From Bolinopsis microptera (Eukaryota; Ctenophora; Tentaculata; Lobata; Bolinopsidae), in the NCBI RefSeq assembly GCF_026151205.1, contig NC_087078.1, positions 1,443,675 through 1,507,674 on the forward strand: a stretch of DNA of 64,000 nucleotides. The letters are read 5' to 3'. Made by a program: the position numbers and the translations under genes. The notes below the pieces were generated by a model. The model was not told where the DNA came from. It did not search any database and saw only the letters and a list, made by a program, of their open reading frames with translations. How positions within the stretch are numbered: the first letter of the stretch is position 1; each line of letters opens with the position of its first letter. Below are positions 24,901-38,754 of this stretch, piece by piece.

Positions 24901-27900
24901 AAAAGATTTATGCAATTAATTTGGTCTGCAAAAAATTTGGGCGAGAGGCCCGCTCAAATTTTTGGTCGCCCAAATTTTTGGGAATTAAGGTATTATAACA
25001 ATTTCTCCAGGGATTCAACTTCCCAAGTAGTGGAGTATAAGGTTATTAGGTTATCTAAGGTAACACGTATAAAAGATTATAAAGTTATAAGATGTCCTGT
25101 AATCAGATATTGCAGCATGATTCAAGTGGTAACTCAGTTCTGTTTATTGGAAGCCTGATTTACAGTGCGTCCCAAGGGAATACAGCAAGGTGACGGAAAA
25201 GACCACTGAACAGAGTTTGGTATGTAATAAAGTCACCAGGAGCTGTATAGAGCATATTGTATCGTGTTTTTACTTCATCTTTAAAAATGAACTTTAATAA
25301 TAAGATTAATATTGAATAAGATGTGTTTCCGATAAAAACGGTGATTTTTAAAAACGGTAATAAAAACGGTAAAAGCGCGATGCTACCGAGCATAACTGGA
25401 GGATCAGGATAGGAACGTGACATGACTGGCAGCTAGGAGAGTTTTAAAAGTCGACACTGTATACCAACTCAACTATTTGTTATCGCACATCAGAACTGGT
25501 GGCTATTAAAGCGAGGTAACTGACTGGATTATTTCACAAACTTTAACTCCAACTGTTCTAGTATGATGGAGTATGCTAACATTCGGATGCATCCATTATA
25601 TCCCACAACAAATTACTTGTAAATCTAAAACTTGTCAGTGCAATCTAGGTTTTGTACGTTTTGTACTATCTACTTATTAACAAAATACTTCAACCAACAC
25701 ATCTCCACTATTGTTAATTTCGCAAACCGCACTAAACGCTTAATTGTGCCGGAGGAGCTGGATCAGACCGGGGTGACATAGAATAGACTCACACGCTGTC
25801 TCGTCTCATTTTACTTTTCCAAACCCAGCTGGCACTTAAGCGTACCATAATGACTCATGTCCCTCATAACACCACCCTTCACTATTCACTTTGATTTCTC
25901 CGGCAACCTTCCACAGGGTTGCCATACCCCAGAGGTAGGCAGAGCATCTCTACGCTATCCTTTCATGTGCGATCCAGGCCAAGCCTCTCTTAGATTTTTT
26001 TAAAGATACAAATTTTTTAAAATACTTCATTTTATTTCATAGCGACTGTTATTAGAAGGAAATGCATTTAAACATAGAACTCGGTACTTTGGACACGATT
26101 GTTAACGGGGTGCTTCTCTTGTATTGTTTTGGGAACAACGGAAAACAACAGTTTAGGAGAAGTGGTTTAAAATAAACTAAAAACTAACTTTTACGGCACG
26201 AAACATCTGTATTTATTTTACCTGCCGTGCCGATCTTAATAACTATTCTGACGTCACACTAATGTTTAGTGCTCGAGCTGACCGAGGTTAAATGAGGCTT
26301 AATCCACCTGCTATGGTCATGTGACCTAGGTCACATGACTTACAACCAATGGAAGGCTACCTCGCCTAGTTGTCAACCAATGGTAAAATTACAGTATATT
26401 TTGCACAGCGTTCACTTAAATGCATGGTTGAATGAACTGACCCTAATGGTCCTAGAAAGGTCACGATCAAGACACCTGTGTCCTGTTCAATATCATCTTA
26501 ATCATAATTATGCAATCCTATTACCTAACATACCTCCCTTTTTTAAGATTATTTTATTTTATTTAATACATTTTTTTTGGATGTTTCGTGCTTGAAGAAT
26601 AAAATTATCAAATGAATCTTTACAACATGTATTTTACAATGCAACAAAAAGTCTTAATACGACATTTTTCATTAATGAAAACATATCTCTAGAGCTTTTA
26701 CTTAAAGGACCAGTTAACTGAAAAATTTGTAGTCTCCAATTTGGCTAAGATTTAAATCAGCTGTGACAAACTGGTAAAGAATCGTATCGCCGAAAGAACC
26801 AACTCTCTAGCGTACGTGTAACGCGTGTTATTGCAATAATAAGCTGTGGCCTCGTGACGTCATAAAGTCCCTCAGTGCGCGCTTGCATAGCGTAATTTAC
26901 ATTACAAATGTTTATCATCGTCGATAAAACACGTGTAACTCACTCAAATTTTAGAATTATGACTATTGCCCTAGTTCTCCAAAATCCTTATAGTTTTGGC
27001 TATCTTTCTAACTAAAGGAATAGCTGATTGGATGTACAGTGCTCACGTCATGATTTTAAACAGTGATATAGGTTCTTGAACAGTGGCGGGTGAATGTACG
27101 GTTAGAAAGTTTCTGCTATTACAACTTATGTCATATGTGATAATTTTGGATTGTTTTCATTGCTTAATTACACAAGCAGGGAGACTGTACCGATTATTTT
27201 TCCCCAGTCCATGAAACTCTAACGAATTTAGAAAGGATTTAGATAAGTAGGAGTTTGTTCAATTCCGAGAGCAATTATATTTATAGCATAGCGAAATTTA
27301 TAACTTTAATCCGCATGTGTCAGCCAGTACAGGAGACAAGAAGTCTGGCTACTTTACGGCCGTTCCTCTGGGACCATTAGTAGAAGTAGCTTCTATCAGA
27401 ACAGTACCGTGGGAACAGAATTCCCGCCAAAATACCCGGTCTCGGGTCTACCAAATAGTAATACTGATTGGAGTGTACGGTGTGAGGTGTGTTTTGAATT
27501 AGACTTACGGCTCACCTAGTTGTTATCCTAATTGCATTATCATCGGTACATAACATAAATAAACTACTGGTAAGTTTAAATACCAAGTGCAAACGTGTTC
27601 AGTCAATCGACCCACTGAACAACTATAGAATTTCCAAGACCCTATTATTCTCTGGCCATATATTACGGCACGATCGATTGTTAGATGACTAAACGACCAA
27701 CGTTAATCTATACAATTCTAAAACTACGAGCTAGCACTTTAATCTAAAAATACACTTTTTATATTACTCCTGATTTTTACATTTCACGTAAAACATTGTC
27801 GCCACCGGTTGACCATGGACACTAACAGCTTGATTTGAGATAAATGACTTATGAGTTTCTCTAAAGTTAACTCTAAAGTTGTGTAGTCCAGTCATTTATG

Positions 27901-30900
27901 GACATTTATGGAAATGAACCTGCAAATGTTCAAATACTCACGAAACTTTGCACAGACCTTCCCGAAGGTATGAATAAACGATTTTCGTTTGGAGACATTT
28001 TTTTGACCGTGGAGAAAACCCAGGAGGGCCACGCCCATATTGACCCAATAACGTAACCGACCCCTTGCTTCTGAAGGTCGTAGAGACTTCAAAATAGGCT
28101 TAAACGAAGCCGCATATGCATGTTTATATAGAAGTTATTGAGCATCACATGGCCTAAAATCCTTACTTTTCGAGAAATTCGCCAAAAACCATTTTGGGCG
28201 TGGTGCTGAGCCCATTTTCGATAGGATCGTGATAGAGTCTTTAAACAGAGTGCAAAAGAACCGCAATTAGCATATTAATATATGACTTACGAACAAACAT
28301 ATGCCTTAAAGTGCTTACTTTTTCAGTTATTGGCGAAAAACTGATTTTCGGTTCCATAAACTATGGGTATCTGGTAAATTGGGCTATGAAGGCCCTAAAG
28401 GTTTTTGAATGTGTCCAAATTGTGCAGAATGGCCATGTTTATATACAACTTATGAAGCAACATGTACCCTAAATTACTTACTTTTCGAGTTATTTGGGGA
28501 AAAACATTGTATTATGTCCATTTTCTACCTGTAAAATACAGTCTCACGAGCTCTTCTGCGCGCGCAAGGGACTTTATGACGTCATCGCCAAAATAATACA
28601 AACGCTATTTACACGCGTTAGAGAGCAGTTAGAGATTTAGGAATTTCGACTCGTTGCTTAGTTTGCTATTTGTCACAATCTGTCAAAATATGAGGATAAC
28701 TTTTTTTTCAGTTAACTGGTCCTTTAAAGATAATTTTTAAATTCAAATTTCTAGTAAACATAAATGATTATTGATTGGCTGTACTTCCTTTTCGAACTTT
28801 TCTTTCTTTTATTATTGACAATCTGGAAATTGGTAAATGTGTACAGTCAACCATTTTAAAAATATATCAACTATTAATATATCAACATTAATAAATCAAC
28901 AATAATAAAACTCATCTAAAATTCTACTCTCAGTCTCTTTTTGTCCATGAATTGTCCATCATTCTCCTCCCTCCTCAAAACATTAACAATCATTTAAATC
29001 AAAGAACTAATTCTGAGAGTAAGTTAACATAATATCAGTCTAGCTAACATTTTTTTATTATTTTTGTATATACTTATATTAAATCTTTTTTTTCTAATTT
29101 TCTTAGTTTTCTTTTGATCATAACTGCATTCGCGATTAAAGCTATTTAGTGTTAAACAAAATTTGCGTTATTAGAATTTCACATATTTCAACAATAAATC
29201 GATACTGATGCATCGATAGAAATCTAACTGCAGGCCCAGGGATGGCCGGCACCAAACACGTGTGGTAATCACTAGGCTGTTTTACGGCTTCTGATTGCCA
29301 CAACTTGCCAACCCTCGAACCTGTACATATTTAAATCCAAAATTAATCCTGATTTTTGTTTACTATATGTCATTCCAAGTTAAAGTTGTCTTAATTTCAT
29401 TAGTTCAACTGTGTACTCCGTATTTTTTTGGATTTGATACAAAACCGTATCGAAATTCGATTTTCAAAATTTTTACCACGGATAATAACTACTCCGTGTC
29501 TCAGTTTCAACGAACATGGTATGGATTAAAATACCTGACTGTAGCACAACCGTTTTGTCTGCACACTCAATTGGTAAAATTTTACAATCTGACATTATTT
29601 CACTATTTAGGCAGGCTTATTTAGCTTTATTTTCATCGGCAGCTTTTGCCGAAGCCAAATTTTGGCATCAGTGGAAAAAAACAATTTGACTAACCAAGTT
29701 AGGCCAACTCAAAATGTACAGCCAGCTTCGTTACACAATGAAGTTGACATGATGCAAAATAATTCGCAACATAAATATTTATTTGCTTAAAAATGACTTA
29801 AATTTCAATAACAATACATATATGTTCTCATGTGCCACCTTCTAATTATACGTTGAACGTTGCATCTAGTTTAACCACGCAAGACAATCGACAAAGTCAA
29901 ACATAAGAGACAGGGCTTGTTGTGCAAGGGAAGAAAAGCGGGAGAAACCATTGCAAATTATACAATTAAATATTATAAACCTAGCAAAAAGAATTTCCAA
30001 TAATCTTACTCTATTACCAATGTTTATTACATTCTACAATACGATACACGATAATTATATGCCGTATTAAACAAGAAACAGGACTTGCAGAGCAAGAGAA
30101 GGAAAACAAGAGAAAACTAACTGTATATACCGTAGTCCATCAAATATGTTTATTATTAATACAGAAATCAGTGCAGGGCTAACTTCAATATAAAATCCAT
30201 AATAATTACGCAATCTACCCAATATAGAGTTAAAGATTGTATAAACAAGAGACAGGGCTTGCATAACAAGGGAAGAAAGATAAGAGGACCATGTACAGAG
30301 TGTTTATTACAGTATCCAGCGAAGAGTAAATTAAATAAAGCGTATTTATTATATCGGGTCTCAATAAGAGGTCTCGACTTGCAATGCAATGGAAGAAAAA
30401 TGGGCGAAACAATCATAAAGTGAATATTATATGAATTAGCAAATAGAAATTCAAATAATCCTACGCTACAATAAATGTTTATTGCACAATTATAATATGT
30501 TGTATAGACAAGAAACAGGGCTTGCAGGGCAAGAGATGGGACACACAAGAGCTGGCAACAGAGTGTATAATACAGTAACTCAGCAAACACCTATAATTAC
30601 TAATACCGAAATCTGAACCACAATTTACCACAATTAATACAATATAAAAAATACTAAACACAATGTTTATACAAGAATCAGGGCTTGCAGAGCAAGGGAA
30701 GAAAAATAAGAGAAACAACTGCAACAATTGTATATCACAAAGTCTTTATTATTATTATTATTTATAATTTAATTATCCTTATTAAGGTAAGTTGTACTAG
30801 TATTGCCCCCGGGCAGAAATAGAAGAGAAATGCACGTTCTCTCGTCACCGTTTCGAAAAGATGAGTTGTGTGTTTTCCTGGACGAACACAACCAAAAGAA

Positions 30901-33900
30901 ACTGCCAAGAATGGACAGAAGAAGAAATGTCAGCGAGGGACAAAGATGTCTTCAATAACTACCAATTTTGGGGATATTCTTGTTATCAATAAAGCGGATA
31001 TGTGTTCAGAGACGAGCACAATAGATACCACAGAGCAGATATGTATAGAGCGGTAGTGGAGAAAAAGCCCACAATAAACGCAGATATGTATATGGACACG
31101 TTCACCCGAGTCCGAGGACACCGGCAAATATAAGTGACCCTATTAAAAGGCACAGTGTAGTTGACTTTGTCACACTATGAAATTACACAAACCCTTGATG
31201 GTTAGGATAATCGTCTAATCCTCTAGGCTAACTTTGTCACATAACGATATCTTAATCAGGTGATAAGATATCGCTTAAATACGGCCGGCACGGAAATGGT
31301 TACATTGTCACACTATAAACATGTGACAGAGCAAATATGGACCCCTTGCTGCCGTTTTCGACCAAAATTTTGAGTGTCCAGTTGATTGGATGTGTACATA
31401 TGACCATTACCTACATATTTGACGACTTTTTTCGTTAGATGGTGCACTCAGGTTTACTCTGTCACACATTGAAGAAAATATGTGAACAATGTTTAGGGAA
31501 CCCTGATAAGCAATGCTGAGTAGTGTAGGTTTAGTTAATGGCCTGGAAGTGCTAGGAATTGTTATTATATCATATAGTCGCAAGGAATTAAAACACAGAA
31601 GGCACAGACAAGTTTACTTTGTCACATAATCTTGATGATATCTGAACATGTGTGAAATTGAACAAATAATGATATACCAGCTTAAACCCTTTGTATTACG
31701 TACTATGGATCAAACAACACTGCTAGTACCATGCACCAGTCACATAAATCATTAACGTGTGGTAATATGTTAACAGTGTCACAATTAAACTACCACAACA
31801 TGGTCAAAAATAGGGTAATTTCGTCACAAAAAAATTATTATAACTCTGTCAGCTCCTTGCTGGCAAAATAACTAGTTAGTTTATCGACATTTTTTTGATG
31901 ATAAAATTACATAGTATTCTAATAGAGGTATAGATCTTCAAAATAGGGGCAAGACATGTTTACTTTGTCACATCAGTTATTATTACAGTTAGGTAATCGT
32001 CATCACATTAACATATATTTTTTTGTAGTTTGGATTGATTTATTTAGGTAATAAGCAGGTGATAAGGCAGCCTATGCTAATTTTTACACACTATCTTGAA
32101 ATTGTTGGGGCAGGAAAAGTTAATTTTGTCACATTTTTAGTGACTTTGACAAATTTAACCTAAAATTGTTAAACTTGAGCTCTGATGTTCTGGACAATAT
32201 TCTACCAATTTTTTCTGAAAGAATGTTAAATTCTAATAGAGTTATAGAATATATAGATCTTCAAAATAGGGGCAAGACATGTTTACTTTGTCACATCAGT
32301 TATTATTACAGTTAGGTAATCGTCATCACATTAACATATATTTTTTTGTAGTTTGGATTGATTTATTTAGGTAATAAGCAGGTGATAAGGTATCCCATCC
32401 TCGTCGCCAATGTTAACGGGGTGCTTCTCTTGTATTGTTTTGGGAACAACGGAAAACAACAGTTTAGGAGAAGTGGTTTAAAATAAACTAAAAACTAACT
32501 TTTACGGCACGAAACATCTGTATTTATTTTACCTGCCGTGCCGATCTTAATAACTATTCTGACGTCACACTAATGTTTAGTGCTCGAGCTGACCGAGGTT
32601 AAATGAGGCTTAATCCACCTGCTATGGTCATGTGACCTAGGTCACATGACTTACAACCAATGGAAGGCTACCTCGCCTAGTTGTCAACCAATGGTAAAAT
32701 TACAGTATATTTTGCACAGCGTTCACTTAAACGCATGGTTGAATGAACTGACCCTAATGGTCCTAGAAAGGTCACGATCAAGACACCTGTGTCCTGTTCA
32801 ATATCATCTTAATCATAATTATGCAATCCTATTACCTAACACGATCTTCTGCTTGAGCAGAAATATTATGATGATTTTGTATCCATCCAGCAAAATGTAA
32901 AGTGCTTATTGTTTCAGGAAAACCATCTTTATCTCCTCCATTCGCATATAATCTTGATGGCTCTCCTCTTGTGTATGTAGAGTTAGAAAAAGATCTTGGA
33001 GTCGATGTTACTCCTAAGCTAAGTTGGAATAGTCAGTGCGACAGAATTTATACTAAGGCCTGCCAACAACTTGGTATGGTCAGAAGAGATGGCCATATTG
33101 TCATTGATCAGAAACGTCACCGGGCGCTTTATCTCTCCCTGGTTCGTAGCCAATTCGAAAATTGTTCCATAATCTGGCGCCCTTGTAATAAATCACTTAG
33201 TGATAAATTAGAAAGTCTCCAAAAGAGAGCTATTAAATGGATTCTGTCTGAAGAGGGCCGCAGTTATCCACCTGAGCAATATGTCAAAAAGTGCAAGCTT
33301 GTCGACATTCTCCCTTTGGCTCAAAAGTTTGACTTGAATGATCTTATTTTTTCCACAAAGTTCTTAACAATTTAATTCCTGTATCGCTGCCTCACTATCT
33401 CTCTTTATATCAGGGCACTTCTCGACTAAGACGTTGCCACCTCGACAGTCTGTCTATTGTGTCATCAATTTTACCTAAGTTAAGTCAGAATTCACACACC
33501 ACATGTACCTCAAATAGCCCACTGGCAAAATCATTTTTCTACAGAACCCATATACTGTGGAATGGACTCCCTTTACAGGTAAGACAGATTGTGTCTACTA
33601 GTCTTTCCAAAGCTGAGGTCACTAAGCATCTATGGAAATGTTTATTGGATAGTGAAACAACAGTCTAGCCTAGTCTCTTTGCTCCCCATATTATTATTAT
33701 TTTTGTTTTATTAATTTTTGTATCTACCTTCCTATACTTTCAACATCATATCACACTTCACCCGCACACCTTCTCACACATTAATGACCATTTCAGACCT
33801 GTATCTAATGTATCTGGAATTTGACGTATTGAAATACAAATTTTGACTCTATATCCACAGTTATTCACCATGGATTTGTTTGTTATTAAATGGATTTGTT

Positions 33901-36900
33901 TGTTATTAAATAGTTTTTCATAAATTTTTGGATTTAGATTAATTCGATGTAATGGGTCCAAGTTACTGCGGACATAGTTCACTATGTGTTTACCGTGTTT
34001 GGGTGCCCATCATATTTTACAGATGGGGGCGATATTTTGAACGATCCTATTTTATATTCATCTATTGCTGTACTCTGTAAAATTTGAAAAGTATTTAATT
34101 AAAAAAAATGAGATATTTAATAATAATTATTATTTATTACAGTTGCCTATTAAATTTTACATTAATGAAATATTGTCTCTGTTTTGTCTCAGAAATTATA
34201 GCAGTAGAAACCAGGCAGCAGCTAAATTAGAGCGGCATTTGGAAACCTGTTTATCTGTCAAGTTATTTCTAGTGACGATCGGGTTCAGTTGTCGTTTCAA
34301 AGTTAATTAGGTAGACTGATTGGGTTTATAATTATTTTCCCAAGCTACCCTGTCTAGGAAAAGTCAAAATTGGGTTCAGTTGTCCGGTAGCCATCTAGGA
34401 AGGAGTCCCAATTCCCTAGTGGCGACGAGAAGTCCAATTAAATCCTCTCTCAGGTGCTGTCTAAACGTACTCAAAGTTAACTTTCATCCCACACATTTTC
34501 AAGAAAACTAGTTTTCACTCTAACTGAACCTCTAATGTTAGTCAAGGCCCCCCTTTATCTGTCAGGTGAAGATATAAATACCCGGTGAATGGAGGGACAC
34601 GATAAAAAAGGGACACGATAAATTACAGTACAGCCTGCACAGTAAAGAAGTAATGATTAAAAACGGTTCCAATCTTCATGTCACGGTACCGGCAATAAAC
34701 ACCACAGCTTGAAAAAATAGGTGTCCAATTTTGAGGATTTACGCGCGGCGGGAAATAACTCGATAAAACGGCGCTAAAACGAAAAATCAAAGCTGGGTCA
34801 ATTTGAAAGGACTTGAGGAATGACACGATAGTACAGCTCTAAAAACACTCACATGTGTCTCCCTCTCCAGGCTTATACACTCAGACTCCTCGTTCTTTTG
34901 CAGAGTGCCGGCACACTCGGCATACTGCTGCTTCTGGTCCGCTATTACTTGTTTAGATGTCTGCAGGGTTTTTAGTTGTTTACATTCCCGTAATTTGTAC
35001 GATATATAGGGGGGGGGGATCATGTTATTTTTTGTCCGTTTTTGTCCGTTTTTGTCCGTTAATTTTTGTCCGTTTTGAAAATATAGCTGCCAAACGGACA
35101 AAAACGGACAAAAACGGACAAAAACGGACAAAAATTGTAACTTTTTATTTAAATTTTCTCCACATTTTGTAACAGACTATCTGCAGAAATGGGTAGACCG
35201 GTTAATGACCATGGTCCTTTCTCAAACTTTCAATCCTCAATTAGGCACAAAGAATAGTCTACACATTTTTAATAACATAAAAAGGGATGAAAAGTTTTAT
35301 TACTGGAGAGTAAAACTTTGTTAAACACAAAGATTCTTGAGCACCTTTTGAGTCAGACTCAAATGCGTTTAAAAACATTTTAGTATATAACAATAAATTA
35401 TGTAAACAATAACACCAACAGTAATTATAAATCGAACAAATTATTGAGAGATGAAAGAGAGGAAGAGGAGGAGGGGGACTGAGGAGGGGGGACTGAGGAG
35501 GAAGAGGAGGGGGCTGAGGAGGAGTGAGACTGAGGAGAACTGAGGAGGAGGAATGAATAGGGGGAGGAGGAGGAGAAGAAGGACTCAAGAGGAGGAGGAC
35601 TGAGGAGGAGGAGGACTAAGGAGAAGGATGAGGACCCAAGAGGAGGAGGACCCAGGAGGAGGACCCAGGAAAAGGCCCCATGAGGTGGACTGGGGAGGAG
35701 GAGGACTGATGAGGACTGATGAGGACTGATAAAGAGGACTAAGGACGAGGAGGAGGAGGAGGAGGTGAAGGACTGAGGAGTGAGGAGGAGGACTGATGAG
35801 GAGAAGGAGGTGTATGAGGAGGATGAGAAGGAGAAAGGAGATGGAGGATGAGGAGAAGGAGGACTGAGGAGGAGGACTGGTGAAGAGGACTGATGAGGAG
35901 GAGGACTGAGAAGTAGGAGTAGGAGGAGGACTCAGGAGGGGAGGACTCAGGAGTAAGAGGAGGATTGAGGAGGAGGAGGACTGAGGAGTAGAAGGAGGAA
36001 GAGGACTGAGGAGGATCAGGAGGACCCAGGAGGAGGAGGAAGAAGAGGAGGACTGAGGAGGAGGAGGAGGACTGAGGAGGAGGACTGAGGAGGAGGAGAA
36101 GGAAGTGGATGAAGAGGATGAGGAGGACTGAGGAGGAGGACTGGTGAGGAGAAGGAGGAGGACCCAGGAGGAGAAGGAGGAGGAGGAGGATAACTGAGGA
36201 GGAGAAGAAGGACTGAGGAGGAGAAGAGGGATCCAGGAGGAGAACCCAGGAAGAGGAGGAGAAGGAGGACTGAGGAGAAGGAGGACTGATGAGGAGGATG
36301 AAGAGGAGGGTGACTGGGGAAATGACTGAGGAGGACTGAGGAGGAGAAGGAGGACTGAGGAGGAGGACTGAGAAGGCGAAGGAGGACTGATGAGGAGGAT
36401 AAGGATGAGGAGGAGGGTGACTGGGGGGAGGACTGAGGAGGAGAGTGACTGGAGGGAGGACTGAGGAGGATGAGGAAGACTGAGGAGGAGAAGGAAGAGG
36501 AGAAGGACTGAGGAGGAGAAGGACTGAGGAGGAGGAGGAAGACAAGGAGGATGAAGAGGAGGAGGAGGACCCAGGAGAAGGAGGACTGAGGAGGACTGAG
36601 GAGGATGGCTGAGGAGGATGGCTGAGGAGGATGGCTGAGGAGGATGACTGAGAGGGAAGAGGAGGAGGAGGAGGAGGAGGACTGTGGAGGAGAAGGAGGA
36701 GGAACTAGGAGGAAGACCCAGGCGGAGGACTCAGGAGGAGGAGGAGGACTGAGGAGGAGGACTCAGGAGGAGGAGGACTGAGGAGGACTGAGAAGGAGGG
36801 GGACTGAGGAGAACTGAGGAGGATGAGGAGGAGGACTGAATAGGAGGAGGAGGAGGGGGACTGGGGGAGGACCCCATATCCAAAAAATTTTTAATTTCCT

Positions 36901-38754
36901 ACATTCTCAATTTTTTCGTTTTCTGTGGCCCACTCGCTTCGCTCGCATAAAAAGTCTTTGTATTTGCGGCGGTTCAAAGATTTTTCATGGCGGATTCCAG
37001 ATTCTCAATTTTACTTTTTTAGGGCCCGGAATGCTTTTTAATAGATAATCCTAGGTTACTTTTGGGGGCGAAGCCCCCGAAAATTTTGACAATTTTGGAA
37101 ATTTAAACTAGATTTGGCCTCCTGGAACGAATCTGACAATAGAGAACGATTTTAGCATACTATTTTCTGATTTCAATTTTTATTGGGATAAATTGTCTGC
37201 TCTTTCACTTAAATTCCTATTGAAATATTATCGAAAATTCTCAGAGTTGGCTCTCGAATTTCCTACTTTTTGTAAAAAATTTCCTACTTTTAAAAATTTC
37301 CTACATTCTTAGAATGCGAGAATGCGGGTTTTTGGATATGGGGGGAGGACTGATGAGGAGGAGGACTGAGGAGGACTGAGGAAGACTGAGGAAGACTGAG
37401 GAGAAGGACGAGGAGGAGGACTGAGAAGGAGGACTGAGCTGAGGAGAAAGAGGAGGAGGATGAAGAGGAGGACCCAGGAGGAGGAGGACCCAGGAGGAGG
37501 ACTCAGGAGGAGGAGGAGGATGACTGAGGAGGACTGAAGAGGAGGTGGAGGAGGAGGAGGAGGAGGAGGAGGAGGAGGATGAGGAGGGGAGGAAGAGGAG
37601 GAGAAGGAGGAAGCATCTAAATATTATTTCCATTTTTGTTATTTTTTGTCCGTTTTTGTCCGCTCTATTTTTTGTCCGTTTTGAAAATATAGGGTTCCGA
37701 ACGGAAAAAACGGATAAGAAACATGATCCCCCCCCCCCCCCCCCGGAGGAGGAGGAGGAGGAGGAGGACTGAGGAGGAGGACTGAGGAGGACTGAGGAGG
37801 AGGACTGAAGAGGACTGAGAATGAGGAGGACTGAGGAGTACTGAGGAGTACTGAGGAGGATGGTTGAGGAGGATGGCTGAGGAGGATGACTGAGGAGGAT
37901 GACTGAGAGGGAGGAGGAGGAGGAGGACTGAGGAGTACTGAGGAGGATGGTTGAGGAGGATGGCTGAGGAGGATGACTGAGGAGGATGACTGAGAGGGAG
38001 GAGGACTGAATAGGAGGAGGAGGGGGACTGAGGAGGAGAAGGACTGACGAGAAGGATGATGAGGAGGACTGAGGAGGAGGACTAAGGACTGAGGAGGAAT
38101 AGGAGGAGGATGAAGAGGAGGAGGAGGACCCAGGAGGAGGAGAACTGTGGAGGAGGATGAGGACTGAGGAGGAGGACTGAGGAGGACTGAGGAGGATGGC
38201 TGAGGAGGATGGCAGAGGAGGATGACTGAGAGGGAGGGGGAGAAGGAGGAGGAGGACTCAGGAGGAGGACTCAGGAGGAGGACTGAGAAGGAGGAGGACT
38301 GAGGAGAACTGAGGAGGATGAGGAGGAGGACTAAATAGGAGGAGGAGGAGGAGGGGGACTGGGGGAGGACTGAGGAGAAGGAGGACTGAGGAGAAGGAGG
38401 ACTGAAGAGGACTGAGGAGAAGGATGAGGAGGAGGACTGAGGAGGAAGAGGAGGAGGATGAAGAGGAGCAGGACTCAGGAGGAGGACCCAGGAGGAGGAC
38501 TCAGGAGGAGGAGGACTCAGGAGGAGGAGGAGGACTCAGGAGGATGACTGAGGAGGAGGTGGAAGAGGAGGAGGAGGAGGAAGACTCAGGAGGAGGAGGA
38601 GGAGGAGGAGGAGGAGGAGGAGGAGGAGGAGGAGGAGGAGGAAGAGGAGGAGGAGGAGGAAGAGGAGGAGGAAGAGGAGGATGAGGAGGAGGAGGAGGAG
38701 GAGGAGGAGGAGGAGGCGGAGGAGGAGGAGGAGGAGGAGGAGGAGGAGGAGGAG

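Larger units (their letters stand above)
26096..32845 (-). mobile_element. LTR retrotransposon without gag or pol (LARD-like), minus orientation
   Basis: Two 431-bp direct repeats (26100-26530 and 32411-32841) begin TG and end CA, and are flanked by the 4-bp duplication CGAT (26096-26099 and 32842-32845). On the minus strand the 5' LTR is followed after one base by a 17-nt primer-binding site. The 3' LTR is preceded by a polypurine tract. I see a single base difference between the LTRs (26421 versus 32732), so the insertion is young. The 5.9-kb interior encodes no gag, protease, integrase or RT. It carries a TTAA-flanked element, a tandem module array and the TGTGACAAAGTAAA repeat. It must have moved with proteins from another element. 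It is inserted in a LINE relic within intron 10 of the membrane-protein gene and on the same strand as that gene. Confidence 0.92.

Noticed and set aside
26335-26595. Open frame shared with 32646-32900
   Set aside because: It is identical because it lies in the two LTRs; it does not resemble a protein.
30168-30590. 140-codon minus-strand frame with repeated FLPCKS-like words and hydrophobic runs
   Set aside because: The protein repeats mirror the DNA tandem array, and the frame has no splice context or conserved motif.
26531-32410. Search for gag, protease, integrase or RT inside the LTR element on either strand
   Set aside because: No zinc knuckle, DSG/DTG, HHCC or YxDD motif found in any frame I read.
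35739-36545. Ser/Pro-rich open frame of 268 codons on the minus strand (and Glu/Gly frames on plus)
   Set aside because: It is a translation of the GGA/CTGA triplet-like repeat. Composition and repetition explain it fully.
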